A stretch of 64,000 bases of DNA from Mesorhizobium sp. AR02. Lineage in GTDB: Bacteria; Pseudomonadota; Alphaproteobacteria; Rhizobiales; Rhizobiaceae. Every line of letters begins with the position of its first letter. The first letter of the stretch is position 1. The stretch is taken from NCBI RefSeq assembly GCF_024746835.1, contig NZ_CP080531.1, forward strand, positions 5,166,001 to 5,230,000. The letters run 5' to 3'. The notes beneath the pieces were generated by a model. That model was not told the DNA's origin. It searched no databases and saw only the letters and a list, made by a program, of their open reading frames with translations. Positions 22,850 to 31,592 of the stretch are shown here, in pieces. The position numbers were made by a program, and so were the translations under genes.

Positions 22850-23911
22850 TTACTTGGCGGCGTCGAGCACCGCCTGCGGTGCGTCGCGGTTGAGCGAATC
22901 CTTCCAGCCCTGGCCGACATTGTCCTTGGTCACGGTCAGCGCCGGAGCGACGACAAAAGCCGGCGTCTGCTGGCCGAGCAGCGACTTCATGCCGGCGGCG
23001 GCCATGGCGCGGCCGAGCTCATAGGCCTTGTCGGCAACGAGTGCCGCGACATTGCCGCCCTTGACCATGTCGAGCGCCACCGGCTCGGCGAGGTCGAGCG
23101 TGACAATCCTGGTCTTGGTGTTGCCGGCGCCGCGCAGCGCCGAAAGCACGCCGTCGGCGGGTTCGGCCCAGGTCACGTAGATGCCGTCGAGATCGGGATG
23201 CTGCAGCAGCATGGCGTTCGCCAGTTCCTCGGCGCGGGCCGGGTCGGAGATGCCCTGTTCGGCGACGATCTTGATGTCGGGATAATCCTTCTCGATGGTG
23301 GTCTTGAAGGCCTGGTCGCGCTGGTTGGTCACGTAGTAGGTGGCGTCGTGGAAGATGTAGCCCACCTTGCCCTTGCCGCCGATGGCCTTGGCCATCGCGT
23401 CGGCGGCCTGCTTGCCCATCTGGAACAGGTCGTCGGTGACGATGGAGGCGTAGTCGGTGCCTTGCTTGTAGCCCTTGGGCAGGTTGGACAGGAACACCAG
23501 CTTGGTGCCGTCCTTGACCGCCTGGCGGAAGGCTTCGGCCGAGGTCACCGGATCGAGCGGCAGCGACAGGATGACGTTCGGCTTGGCGGCCAGTGCCGTC
23601 TCGATGTCGCTGCGCTGGCGGGCGGCGTCGAACTGGGCGTCCGTCTTCACGGCGATGGTGATGCCGGCGCGCGCGAACTCATCGGTGGCGCCCGCGGTCA
23701 CCGCGTTGGTGAAGTCGGACGAGGTGTGCCACAAGAGCGCTGCCTTGTAGCCCTTGTCCTTGAGCGCCGCGATATCGGCATCGGTCAGCGTCACGCTCGA
23801 GCTCGGCGTGGCGGTTTCACCCTGCGGGCCGACCGTCTGCGCCCATGCCGCGTTGGCGGCGAACATCAGGCCGCCGGCGAAGGCGGCGGTAAGCATCTTC
23901 TTCATCAGCAT
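22850..23911 (-). CDS. Ribose-type ABC transporter substrate-binding protein 2
   Basis: 353 residues. The ATG at 23911 follows GGGAGAA, and MLMKKMLTAAFAGGLMFAAN is a good signal peptide; a much longer in-frame extension is rejected. The mature protein is colinear with the neighbour at 21722 (AALLWHTSSDFTNAVTAGAT, LSLPLDPVTSAEAF, DLDGIYVTWAEPADG). Two binding proteins for one permease suggest two related ligands or one redundant copy. Confidence 0.9.
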   Translation of the reverse strand: MLMKKMLTAAFAGGLMFAANAAWAQTVGPQGETATPSSSVTLTDADIAALKDKGYKAALLWHTSSDFTNAVTAGATDEFARAGITIAVKTDAQFDAARQRSDIETALAAKPNVILSLPLDPVTSAEAFRQAVKDGTKLVFLSNLPKGYKQGTDYASIVTDDLFQMGKQAADAMAKAIGGKGKVGYIFHDATYYVTNQRDQAFKTTIEKDYPDIKIVAEQGISDPARAEELANAMLLQHPDLDGIYVTWAEPADGVLSALRGAGNTKTRIVTLDLAEPVALDMVKGGNVAALVADKAYELGRAMAAAGMKSLLGQQTPAFVVAPALTVTKDNVGQGWKDSLNRDAPQAVLDAAK

Positions 23912-23943
23912 GTCAGTTCTCCCATTTTTGCTTCGTTGGTGAT

Positions 23944-25197
23944 TCAATCGGCCACGCCGCAATAGCGGGCCATGAAGGCGGCAAAGCCGACGATGCCGGC
24001 GAGGTATTCCTCGACATCGACGTGCTCCTCGAAAGTGTGGCAATTCCTGATGTCACCGGGCGCGCAATAGACCGCCGGAATGCCGAGCCGGTTGACGAAG
24101 AACGGGGATTCCGACCAGAAGGGCGCGCCCTCGATGACGCCGCGCCCGCTCATTGCGCCGGCCATCGCGTCGGACAGCATGGCGACGTCGGCCCGCGTTT
24201 CGTCGATCTCGGCGGCCGTGCCGCCAAGCGGATGGTCGCGACCGGCCGGATAGGCGAATTCGACGGTGATTTCCGGATCGCCGATCGCCCCGCGCACGAC
24301 CGCTTCGATTTCGGCGGCCGCCGTGTCGAGCGACTCGCCCGGCAACAGCTTGCGGATGAGCGACAGCGAGCAGCGCTCCGGCACGGCGATATAGCCGCCG
24401 CCGGCGAGGCCGGTGATGAGCAGGAAGCCGCGCCCGACGAGCTTGTGCTCGGCGCGGGCAGCGACCTCGTCCGAATGCTTCCACAGGGCCGTCATCGCGG
24501 CATGACTGGCCCGCAAGGCATCCTTGCCGAGTTCAGGCACGCCGAAATAGGCCGATTTGCCCGTGATGGTGATATCGGCGATGAAGAAGCCGATCTGCGC
24601 GGCGTAGACGGCAAGACGGGTCGGCTCGACATAGACGGCAAAATCAGGTGCCGTGACCTCGCCGGCCTCGATGCGGCCGACGAAATGCCTGATGCCGGCC
24701 GACACTCCGGTTCCGGGCTGGCCGCTCTCTTCATCGCCGACGAAAGCGAAGGCTACATCGCCCTTGAGGCGGATGCCGGCCCGGTCGAGCAGCGACAATG
24801 CCGCAAGCGAGGCGGTGATGCCCGCCTTGAGGTCGCCGGAGCCACGCCCCCAGACGGCGCCGTCGACGATGGGGGCTGCGAACGGGTCCTCGCGTTCGGT
24901 GCCTTGCCAATGCTCGCGCCAGCCATCGACATGAACGGTGTCGGTATGGCCGATGAACAGCAGGCGCTTGCCCTGGCCCGCTCCCTTGTGCTCGCCCCAT
25001 ATGTTCGGCCGGCCAGGGAGGAACTCCGTCCTGTTGACGCCGCTCAGGCCAAGCTCGCGCATTTTTTCTTCGAGAAAGGCAACGAAATTCGCTTCGTTGC
25101 CAGTGATGCTCTCGCGGCCGATGGCGCCGCGGAAAAGTGTCAGCGCCTGGTCGCGGTCGAGGGCTGCCCGCAGGCGGGTAATGATGTCGTCGATCAT
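23944..25197 (-). CDS. M20 family metallopeptidase (ArgE/DapE-like)
   Basis: 417 residues from ATG 25197, which overlaps the stop of the ROK gene by ATGA. Metal-binding positions are H84 in FIGHTDTVHVDGW, D122 in GRGSGDLKAG and E156-E157 in VGDEESG. The lid/dimerisation domain is in the middle. The family hydrolyses N-acyl amino acids, desuccinylates or cleaves dipeptides with two zinc or cobalt ions. In this operon it may process the imported compound after uptake (inference). Confidence 0.9.
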   Translation of the reverse strand: MIDDIITRLRAALDRDQALTLFRGAIGRESITGNEANFVAFLEEKMRELGLSGVNRTEFLPGRPNIWGEHKGAGQGKRLLFIGHTDTVHVDGWREHWQGTEREDPFAAPIVDGAVWGRGSGDLKAGITASLAALSLLDRAGIRLKGDVAFAFVGDEESGQPGTGVSAGIRHFVGRIEAGEVTAPDFAVYVEPTRLAVYAAQIGFFIADITITGKSAYFGVPELGKDALRASHAAMTALWKHSDEVAARAEHKLVGRGFLLITGLAGGGYIAVPERCSLSLIRKLLPGESLDTAAAEIEAVVRGAIGDPEITVEFAYPAGRDHPLGGTAAEIDETRADVAMLSDAMAGAMSGRGVIEGAPFWSESPFFVNRLGIPAVYCAPGDIRNCHTFEEHVDVEEYLAGIVGFAAFMARYCGVAD

Positions 25198-26408
25198 AGC
25201 GCGGCCTCCTTCAAGGCGGCCGCCTGGCCCGGCGGCAGCGAGATACGGCCATCCGGCGCGTCGACGCCGAACAAGGTGTTGTGCAACTGGCCAAGGCCGA
25301 TCGCCGCCGCACCGATGAGTGCCGCCCGCGAACCGAGCTCGCTCGCCTCGATCGTGACCGGGTAGGGAAAGCACAGCGGCAGCAGGGCCTGGACCCTCGA
25401 CAGGATTTCCGGCCGCAGACCGATCGAGCCGCCCAGAATGACCTTTTCCGGATTGGCGATCGCCGCGATGGCGGCGACGCCTTGCGCCAGATGGCGGGCG
25501 GTTTCGTCGAGCACGGCAAGGGCGTCCTTGTCGCCCTGGGCAGCGTTTTCGAAGATGGTCGGCACAGTGACATGCCTGCCGGTCAGGGACTGGTAGCGCT
25601 CGGTCATCGCGTGCGTGGCCACCGCCCGCTCGAACGCACCAGTGCGCCGTGATTCCTCGGCGAAAGGATCGGCGCCGATCGGCATGAAGCCGATCTCGCC
25701 GGCCGCATGCGTGGCGCCCCGCACCAGATGGCCGCCCAGCATCAGCCCGCTACCGACGCCGGTGCCGAGCGCGATATAGGCGAGATTGTCGATGCCCTGG
25801 CCCTGGCCGAGCCAGTTCTCGCCAAGCACGGCCAGATTGACGTCGTTTTCGATCATTACGGCGACGCCGAGCGCTTTCTCGAAGGCATCGAGCACATTCA
25901 TCGTATCGAAGCCGGCGATGTTCGGCGCCAGCAGGATGCGTCCGGTCGCCGGATCCGGGGCACCCGGTGCGCCGATCACGGCGAGGCGTATTTTCTTGCG
26001 GGAAACGCGCTGCTTGGCCGCGGCCTGGAAGGCAAGGGCTGCAATCTGGTCGACGACGAACTGGCCGCCACGCGGATCGGTCGGCGTCGCGGCTTCGGCG
26101 AAGATCTGGCAGGTCAGGTCGGTCAGCGCGACGCGCACCTTGGTGCCGCCGAGATCGACCGCGATGATGTAGGCGGCGTCGTGGACGAGTTCGTAGGTGA
26201 CGGCGGTGCGCCCGACATGGCCGCTGGTGCGGCCGGTCTCCTGGACCCAGCCTTCCAGCTCCAAACCGCGCACGATTTCCGAGATCGTCTGCTTCGACAG
26301 GCCGGTCAGCTTGGAGATGGAGGCACGCGAGATCGGACCGCCTTGAACGATCGCCTCCATGACGGAGCGCTGCGAGAACTGGCGAGAGATGCGTGGCAGG
26401 TCACTCAC
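25194..26408 (-). CDS. ROK family transcriptional regulator
   Basis: 404 residues from the GTG at 26408, after GAGG; a TTG four codons upstream is also in frame. An N-terminal winged helix (GGPISRASISKLTGLSKQTI) is followed by the ROK ATPase-like fold (IIAVDLGGTKVRVAL, later ALGTGVGSGLMLGG and HAAGEIGFMPIG). The usual ROK zinc cysteine cluster is absent; this is known for some ROK repressors. It heads the seven-gene minus-strand unit. A palindromic region at 26421-26449 is the likely operator. Confidence 0.88.
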   Translation of the reverse strand: MSDLPRISRQFSQRSVMEAIVQGGPISRASISKLTGLSKQTISEIVRGLELEGWVQETGRTSGHVGRTAVTYELVHDAAYIIAVDLGGTKVRVALTDLTCQIFAEAATPTDPRGGQFVVDQIAALAFQAAAKQRVSRKKIRLAVIGAPGAPDPATGRILLAPNIAGFDTMNVLDAFEKALGVAVMIENDVNLAVLGENWLGQGQGIDNLAYIALGTGVGSGLMLGGHLVRGATHAAGEIGFMPIGADPFAEESRRTGAFERAVATHAMTERYQSLTGRHVTVPTIFENAAQGDKDALAVLDETARHLAQGVAAIAAIANPEKVILGGSIGLRPEILSRVQALLPLCFPYPVTIEASELGSRAALIGAAAIGLGQLHNTLFGVDAPDGRISLPPGQAAALKEAAL

Positions 26409-26420
26409 GTCAAACCTCAA

Positions 26421-26449
26421 TTAATTCGTTCTATGACCGAACTTATTAA
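26421..26449. promoter_or_regulatory. Candidate ROK operator
   Basis: TTAATTCG and CGAACTTATTAA form an imperfect palindrome around TTCTATGAC, with TTCG/CGAA and TTAAT/ATTAA arms. It lies directly upstream of the ROK start. Confidence 0.5.
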
Positions 26450-26588
26450 TCGAAATCGCATCTGTCAATCGAGTTGTTTCGATATCGATGCGGTGTGAGG
26501 CGCGATGGTATCGCCAAGCCCGGGCGTGCTCGTTTGCCAGGGCGCGGGGACGGCCGCCGAATGATCGGCCTGTTGAAATCTGGTCTAG

Positions 26589-28090
26589 CAGGCTGTTGAA
26601 GAAGTACTGGCGCGGTTGATTTGAGCGTGATTCACTTCTCCCCGGATGATTTGGGGATTTGTGGATGCGCGGCTTAGACGAACGGACAGGTTCTCTGTTT
26701 TCGTATGTCGACCTTGAGGCGCGGGTTCGCCGAGACCATCCGTTGCGGGTGATACGGGAGATCGTTAACGCGGCTCTTGTCGCGATGGATGGCGATTTTG
26801 CGGTGCTTTATCCGCCCGGGCTCGGCCGTCCGTCGATCGCACCGGAACGTTTGCTGCGTGCGATGCTGCTGCAGGCCTTCTACGGCATTCGCTCGGAGCG
26901 CCAGTTGATGGAGCGGATGGAGTTCGATCTCCTGTTTCGCTGGTTCGTGGGGCTTGGCGTTGACGATCCGGCCTGGGATCATTCGAGCTTCACCAAGAAC
27001 CGGGATCGGCTGTTGGAAGGTGAGATCGCGGCAAAGTTTCTGCGCGCTGTGCTGGCGCAGCCAAAGGTGAAGCGGCTTTTGTCGTCGGATCACTTCTCGG
27101 TGGACGGGACGCTGATCGAGGCCTGGGCTTCGATCAAGAGTTTCCGCCGCAAGGACGGAGACGACAACGGTCCAGATGGAGCGGAGCGCAATGCCGAGCG
27201 CGGCTTTCATAAGGAGAAGCGCTCCAACGACACACACCAGAGCACGAGCGACCCGCAGGCGCGGCTCTACAAGAAGGGCGACGGGCAGCCGGCGAAGCTC
27301 TGCTACATGGGGCATGCGCTGATGGAGAACCGCCATGGGCTGGCGGTCGATGGCGGCATCACCCAGGCCACGGGCACGAGCGAGCGTGATGCCGCGCTCG
27401 CCATGTTGGACCGCAGACCGTCGCGGCGGCGCATCACACTGGGTGCCGACAAGGCCTATGACGTGCGCGCTTTCATCAGGGATCTGCGCGAGCGCAAGAT
27501 CACGCCGCACATCGCCATCGACGGCCATCTGAGCAAAACCGGCAAGCCTCGCGTGACGGCGATCGATGGTCGCACGCGCTCCCATGCCGGCTATGCGGTC
27601 AGCCAGCGCTGCCGCAAGCGGATCGAAGAAGTGTTTGGCTGGATCAAGGCCTCGGCGGGTATGGCCAAGGTCAAGCTGCGAGGATGCGCCCGTGTGGGCG
27701 CGGCCTTCACCTTGAACCTGGCGGCCTACAATCTGATCCGCTTGCCCAAGCTGCTGGCAGCGCCGGTATGAGCCTCACCGGCCGCTGGCGGATTGTCGCG
27801 ATGCCCGACTATGTCGAGGACTATCGCGACATGATGGAGCCCGCCTACATTGAGTTCGCGGCCGATGGCTCCGGGGAATTCGCCTTCGGCTGCGTCACCG
27901 GGCAGATCATCGGCGCGGGCGACGGCAACGATGTCGCCTTCTCCTGGCAAGGCAATGACGAAATGGACGAAGCCCAGGGCAATGGCTGGGCTGAAATCCA
28001 ACCAGACGGCTCCATCAACGGACAAATCTGCTTCCATGGCGGCGACGAAGCTGACTTCGTCGCTCGCAAGTGCACTTCTTCAACAGCCTG
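26589..28090 (+). mobile_element. IS5-type insertion sequence with CTAG target duplication
   Basis: Perfect 17-bp terminal inverted repeats CAGGCTGTTGAAGAAGT (26589-26605) and its complement (28074-28090), each flanked by CTAG (26585-26588 and 28091-28094). The element is 1502 bp and carries a transposase and a second gene. The right flanking CTAG is the first base quartet of RIME-like copy 3, so the element inserted at the edge of that repeat. Confidence 0.92.
26665..27771 (+). CDS. IS5 family transposase
   Basis: 368 residues from ATG 26665. The N-terminal DUF772-type domain contains PPGLGRPSIAPERLLRAML, followed by the DDE catalytic core: first D in SVDGTLIEAW, second D in GADKAYDVRAF and E in RIEEVFGWIKASAG. 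There is no internal stop or frameshift, so the element may still be active. The last codon overlaps the start of the passenger gene by ATGA. Confidence 0.93.
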   Translation: MRGLDERTGSLFSYVDLEARVRRDHPLRVIREIVNAALVAMDGDFAVLYPPGLGRPSIAPERLLRAMLLQAFYGIRSERQLMERMEFDLLFRWFVGLGVDDPAWDHSSFTKNRDRLLEGEIAAKFLRAVLAQPKVKRLLSSDHFSVDGTLIEAWASIKSFRRKDGDDNGPDGAERNAERGFHKEKRSNDTHQSTSDPQARLYKKGDGQPAKLCYMGHALMENRHGLAVDGGITQATGTSERDAALAMLDRRPSRRRITLGADKAYDVRAFIRDLRERKITPHIAIDGHLSKTGKPRVTAIDGRTRSHAGYAVSQRCRKRIEEVFGWIKASAGMAKVKLRGCARVGAAFTLNLAAYNLIRLPKLLAAPV

Positions 28091-28094
28091 CTAG
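27768..28094 (+). CDS. IS passenger protein of unknown function (108 residues)
   Basis: ATG at 27768 overlaps the transposase stop (ATGA). The product is acidic: MSLTGRWRIVAMPDYVEDYR, then GNDVAFSWQGNDEMDEAQGN. It looks like a small beta-barrel of lipocalin-like character, rich in Asp/Gly/Trp, but no family was firmly recognised. Its final codons lie in the right inverted repeat, and its TAG stop uses the duplicated target CTAG. Translational coupling to the transposase suggests co-expression. Confidence 0.7.
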   Translation: MSLTGRWRIVAMPDYVEDYRDMMEPAYIEFAADGSGEFAFGCVTGQIIGAGDGNDVAFSWQGNDEMDEAQGNGWAEIQPDGSINGQICFHGGDEADFVARKCTSSTAC

Positions 28095-28194
28095 AGCATT
28101 TCACCGTTTCATGGAAACGGCGAACCGCTCTAACTCTTTGTTTTGACGCAATTCCGGACGGAAAACCGTTCACACTTTTCCTGGAATTGCTCTA
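28092..28194. repeat. RIME-like intergenic repeat, copy 3
   Basis: Same element as at 14556 and 21563. The IS right end abuts its left edge, and its last CTA (28192-28194) is the TAG stop codon of the dehydrogenase gene on the minus strand. Confidence 0.85.
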
Positions 28195-29223
28195 ATTCCT
28201 GTCCACCGGCTTCGACCGCATGCGCGACACCGTCTCGCGCTCGGCGCGCTTGGAGCGCAGCGGCGGCAGGCCGCGGTCGATCAGGTCCATGTCCTCCAGC
28301 ACCATGTCGCCCATGCGCTTGAAGGCGATGTCGAGCGCGCCGGCGCGGTGGGCTGAGCGCAGGAAGCCGGGGAGGGCGCGGACCGGGTGATCCTGCGCCA
28401 GCGGCTCCTCGGGGAAGACGTCGCTGGCGGCGACGATGTGGCCGCTCTTCACCGCCGCCATCAGCGCGGGGAAGTCGACGACGCCGGCACGGCTGAGCAG
28501 GATGAAGGCGGCGCCCTTGCGCATCGAGGCAAAAGCGTCCGCGCCGAGAAAACCCTGGTTCTCGGAGGTCACCGAGGCGACGACGAAGACGAAGTCGCTC
28601 TGCGTCAGCACTTCGTCGAGCGAGGCCGGCTCGACGCCATTGTCGATGAGGATCGACGGCGGCAGCCAGGGATCGAAGACTTTGGTGCGGGTGCGGAAGC
28701 CCGACAGCAGGCGGTTGAGCGCGCGGCCGAGGTCGCCGAAGCCGATGATGCCGACATCGGCGCCGGACAAGAGCCGCGCCGTCAGATTGCCGTCGCCTCC
28801 CCACAGCTCTTCGCCCTGGCGGAAGGCAAGGTCGGCATCGACGATGTTGCGGGCAAGGTTCAACGCCATGGCGAGGCCAAGCTCGGCCACCGGCTCGGCG
28901 AAGACGAGGCCGGTGGTGACGACATGGATGCCGCGGGCGAACAACGTCTCGTAAGGCATGTTGTTGAGGAGATTGGTCTCGACATTGAAGACGCAGCGCA
29001 GCGCCTTCATCTGCTCTAGCGTCTCGGAGGAGATCGGCGGCTGGCCAACGATGTAGCGGGCCTCAGCCAGCACATCGGCCGGCAGCTTGGCGACGCCGTC
29101 GGGCGTCGTCTCGACGATGCGGTATTTTGCCTTGAAGCGCGCCAGCTGCGGCGGCGTGAAGATCAGCTCGAGCGAGCGCGGTTCCGGCGCGCTGATGACC
29201 AGCGGCAAATCCTTGTTCGGCAT
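28192..29223 (-). CDS. D-isomer-specific 2-hydroxyacid dehydrogenase
   Basis: 343 residues. The NAD motif is GIIGFGDLGRALN near residue 158; catalytic residues are Arg in LSRAGVVD, Glu in FPEEPLAQ and His in RSAHRAGAL. The family reduces 2-oxo acids or oxidises D-2-hydroxyacids (glyoxylate/hydroxypyruvate reductase-like). It is divergent from the LacI gene at 29428, so it may be part of the same sugar-acid regulon. The stop codon is supplied by RIME copy 3. Confidence 0.88.
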   Translation of the reverse strand: MPNKDLPLVISAPEPRSLELIFTPPQLARFKAKYRIVETTPDGVAKLPADVLAEARYIVGQPPISSETLEQMKALRCVFNVETNLLNNMPYETLFARGIHVVTTGLVFAEPVAELGLAMALNLARNIVDADLAFRQGEELWGGDGNLTARLLSGADVGIIGFGDLGRALNRLLSGFRTRTKVFDPWLPPSILIDNGVEPASLDEVLTQSDFVFVVASVTSENQGFLGADAFASMRKGAAFILLSRAGVVDFPALMAAVKSGHIVAASDVFPEEPLAQDHPVRALPGFLRSAHRAGALDIAFKRMGDMVLEDMDLIDRGLPPLRSKRAERETVSRMRSKPVDRN

Positions 29224-29361
29224 GACGATTCCTCCCGGCGCGATGCTACCCGCGCGTTTTTGCTTTGCACATGTCGTTGTCCCAAAACCGCTGTATACTT
29301 TTTGGGCGGCATGTGGCGCGGCGGCTAAAATACCGCCGATGAACCGATTTACAACTGTGAA

Positions 29362-29371
29362 AAATCGATTT
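29362..29371. promoter_or_regulatory. Candidate LacI operator, upstream copy
   Basis: AAATCGATTT followed by AC; a partial copy CGATTTAC lies 20 bp upstream at 29345. The same AAATCGATTTAC occurs at 30617 at the start of the operon's binding-protein gene. The remaining spacer 29224-29427 also contains a small repeat at 29268-29312. Confidence 0.5.
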
Positions 29372-29427
29372 ACTCATTTCTCCAGCGGACAGAAAATGCC
29401 TCTGTCCGCGCCTCGGGAGGAGGAGCA

Positions 29428-30519
29428 ATGGCGCATAGGCAGGATCAGCAGCGGCGTCCATCGATCCATGACGTGGCCAGCCGCGCCGGCGTGTCCGCCG
29501 CCACCGTCTCCAAGGTCATGGCCGGCGTCACCACGGTCAAGCCGGAAAATGCGCAGCGCGTCCTCGATGCCATCGAACAGCTTGGTTACCGCGTCGATCC
29601 GCTGGCTTCCGACATGCGCCGGGCCAAGCGCCGTATCATCGGCGCCATCATGCCGGAATTCGAAAGCGAATTCTTCGGCCAGATGGTCACCCAGCTCGAG
29701 AGCCTGGCCGAGCAGCGCGGCTATACGCTGGTGGCGGCGTCCAGCCGCGAATCCGAAGCGCGCGAAACGGAAATCCTGGCCCGCATGCATGACTGGCGGG
29801 TGGCCGGCGTTGTGCTGGCGCCGGTGCGCAACGAGCATGGCCCGGCGGCCGCGTTCATGAAGGCCAACGGCATGACCGGCGTGCTGATCGACCGCGTGCT
29901 GTCCGACGACGCCTTCGACACCGTGTCGGCCGACAGTGCCGCCGCCAGCGCCGAGGTGGCGGGCCACCTGATCGGCAAGGGGCACCGCCACATACTGGTC
30001 GTTGGCCTTGGCGAGCAGGCGGCCACCGTGCGCGCCCGCCTCGACGGATTTCGCGCCACAGCACTCAAGCTGGCGCCGGACGTGCGCATCGATGTCGTGC
30101 TCGCCGAAACCGATGTAGAGCCGCTCAGGGCGCAACTGCGCGACTATTTTGACAGGGTCGAAGGCAAGGGTGGGGGCGCCAAAGGTGGCCAGCGCCCGAC
30201 GGCCGTCTATTCGCTGTTCCTCAAGGGCACGCTGGTGGCGCTGTCGGAATTCCGCCGCCGTGGTTGGCATTGCCCCAACGATATCTCGCTGGTCGGCTTC
30301 GACCATGCCGAATGGATGCAGGTGACATGGCCGGCCATCGCCGCCGTGGTGCAGCCCGTGCGCCAGATCGCCGGCCACGCCATGGAGGCTTTGTTTGCCA
30401 GGATTGAAGGTGGGGAGGGGCCGCCAAGAGCGCGGCTCGAGCCTTGCCAGGTTTTGATGCGGGAATCCGTTGGCTCGCCAGGCAACGGCCCGCATTCCGG
30501 GGGAGGAAACCGACAATAG
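29428..30519 (+). CDS. LacI family transcriptional regulator
   Basis: 363 residues. The N-terminal helix-turn-helix and hinge are SIHDVASRAGVSAATVSKVM and NAQRVLDAIEQLGYRVDPLA. The effector domain has the periplasmic-binding-protein type 1 fold (IIGAIMPEFESEFFGQMVTQ). It contains a Gly/Lys linker (EGKGGGAKGGQ) near residue 250. It is upstream of and co-directional with the allose-like transporter operon and most likely responds to that sugar. Confidence 0.92.
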   Translation: MAHRQDQQRRPSIHDVASRAGVSAATVSKVMAGVTTVKPENAQRVLDAIEQLGYRVDPLASDMRRAKRRIIGAIMPEFESEFFGQMVTQLESLAEQRGYTLVAASSRESEARETEILARMHDWRVAGVVLAPVRNEHGPAAAFMKANGMTGVLIDRVLSDDAFDTVSADSAAASAEVAGHLIGKGHRHILVVGLGEQAATVRARLDGFRATALKLAPDVRIDVVLAETDVEPLRAQLRDYFDRVEGKGGGAKGGQRPTAVYSLFLKGTLVALSEFRRRGWHCPNDISLVGFDHAEWMQVTWPAIAAVVQPVRQIAGHAMEALFARIEGGEGPPRARLEPCQVLMRESVGSPGNGPHSGGGNRQ

Positions 30520-30593
30520 CCCCCATTGTCGACGAAGTAGCGCTGCGCCTGGCCTCGGCTCGCGGCACCAGACATCAACCGGAGGAGAAACAA

Positions 30594-31583
30594 ATGAACT
30601 CGTTCATCCCGAAGATAAATCGATTTACTTTTGCTTTTGGCGTCGCCATGGCGCTTTGCGCCGCGACTTCGGCGAAGGCCGACGATGCCGAATACGGCGT
30701 GCTGATGAAGACGCTGGCCAACCCGTTCTGGGGTGCGATGAGCCAGGGCGTCGAGGCCGGCGCCAAGGGCGCGGGTGTCAAGATCTTCGAGCAGGCGGCC
30801 GAGAGCGACCAGGCGGCCGAGCCGCAGCTGAACCTGTGCAACACCATGCTGGAGCGCAAGCCGGCGGCGATGATCACCGCGGCCATCAACTCCACCAACC
30901 TTCTGCCGTGCCTGAAGGTGGCGCAGGAGGCCGGCGTCAAGATCGTCGACCTCGACAACAATCTCGACCAGGCGGTGCTCGACAAGGAAGGCATCAAGGT
31001 CACATTCCACATCGGCTCCAACAACAATGCCGCCGGCGCGCAAGGGGCGGAGTATCTGGTCTCCAAGCTCGGCAAGGACGCCAAGGGTCCGGTGCTGGTG
31101 ATCGAGGGCTTGTCGGGCAACATCACCGGCGAGAAGCGCGCCAAGGGCTTCGCCGACAAGCTGAAGGAGCTGGCGCCCGGCCTGGAGATCGTCGCTTCGC
31201 TGCCCGGCGACTGGGATCGCGGCAAGGCGGCCTCGATCGCCACAGACACGCTGACGGCGCATCCCGACCTCGTCGCCATCTTCTGCGCCAATGACGGCAT
31301 GGCGCTCGGCGCGGTCGAATCCGTCTACGCCGCCGGCAAGGGTCCGCAAGTGACGATCATCGGCGTCGACGGCAATTCCGATGCCGTGAAGTCGATCAAG
31401 GAAGGCCGCCTCAATGCGTCCGTCGCGCAGCTGCCCTATCTCGTCGGCAAGCAGGCGGTCGAGAACGTCAAGAAGGCGCTGGCCGGAGAGAAGGTCGAAG
31501 ACAGCATCGCCGTGCCGACCCTGGTGCTGACCAAAGAGGTCATCGACGCCGGCAAGGAGCCGATGCTGGAATATGTGAAGTAG
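30594..31583 (+). CDS. D-allose/ribose-type sugar-binding protein
   Basis: 329 residues; ATG 30594 follows GGAGGAG. The signal peptide is cleaved near ATSAKA. The mature start AEYGVLMKTLANPFWGAMSQ and later GDWDRGKAASIATDTLTAHP, FCANDGMALG and IGVDGNSDAVKS resemble E. coli AlsB (D-allose-binding protein) closely in order. It is the first transporter gene after LacI. A long hairpin of 8-bp repeats lies between this gene and the permease. A LacI-like box lies inside codons 8-12. Confidence 0.9.
   Translation: MNSFIPKINRFTFAFGVAMALCAATSAKADDAEYGVLMKTLANPFWGAMSQGVEAGAKGAGVKIFEQAAESDQAAEPQLNLCNTMLERKPAAMITAAINSTNLLPCLKVAQEAGVKIVDLDNNLDQAVLDKEGIKVTFHIGSNNNAAGAQGAEYLVSKLGKDAKGPVLVIEGLSGNITGEKRAKGFADKLKELAPGLEIVASLPGDWDRGKAASIATDTLTAHPDLVAIFCANDGMALGAVESVYAAGKGPQVTIIGVDGNSDAVKSIKEGRLNASVAQLPYLVGKQAVENVKKALAGEKVEDSIAVPTLVLTKEVIDAGKEPMLEYVK
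30617..30626. promoter_or_regulatory. Candidate LacI operator inside the binding-protein gene
   Basis: AAATCGATTT (followed by AC) 23 bp downstream of the ATG, identical to the box at 29362-29371. Confidence 0.4.
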
Positions 31584-31592
31584 GAAGGGAAT

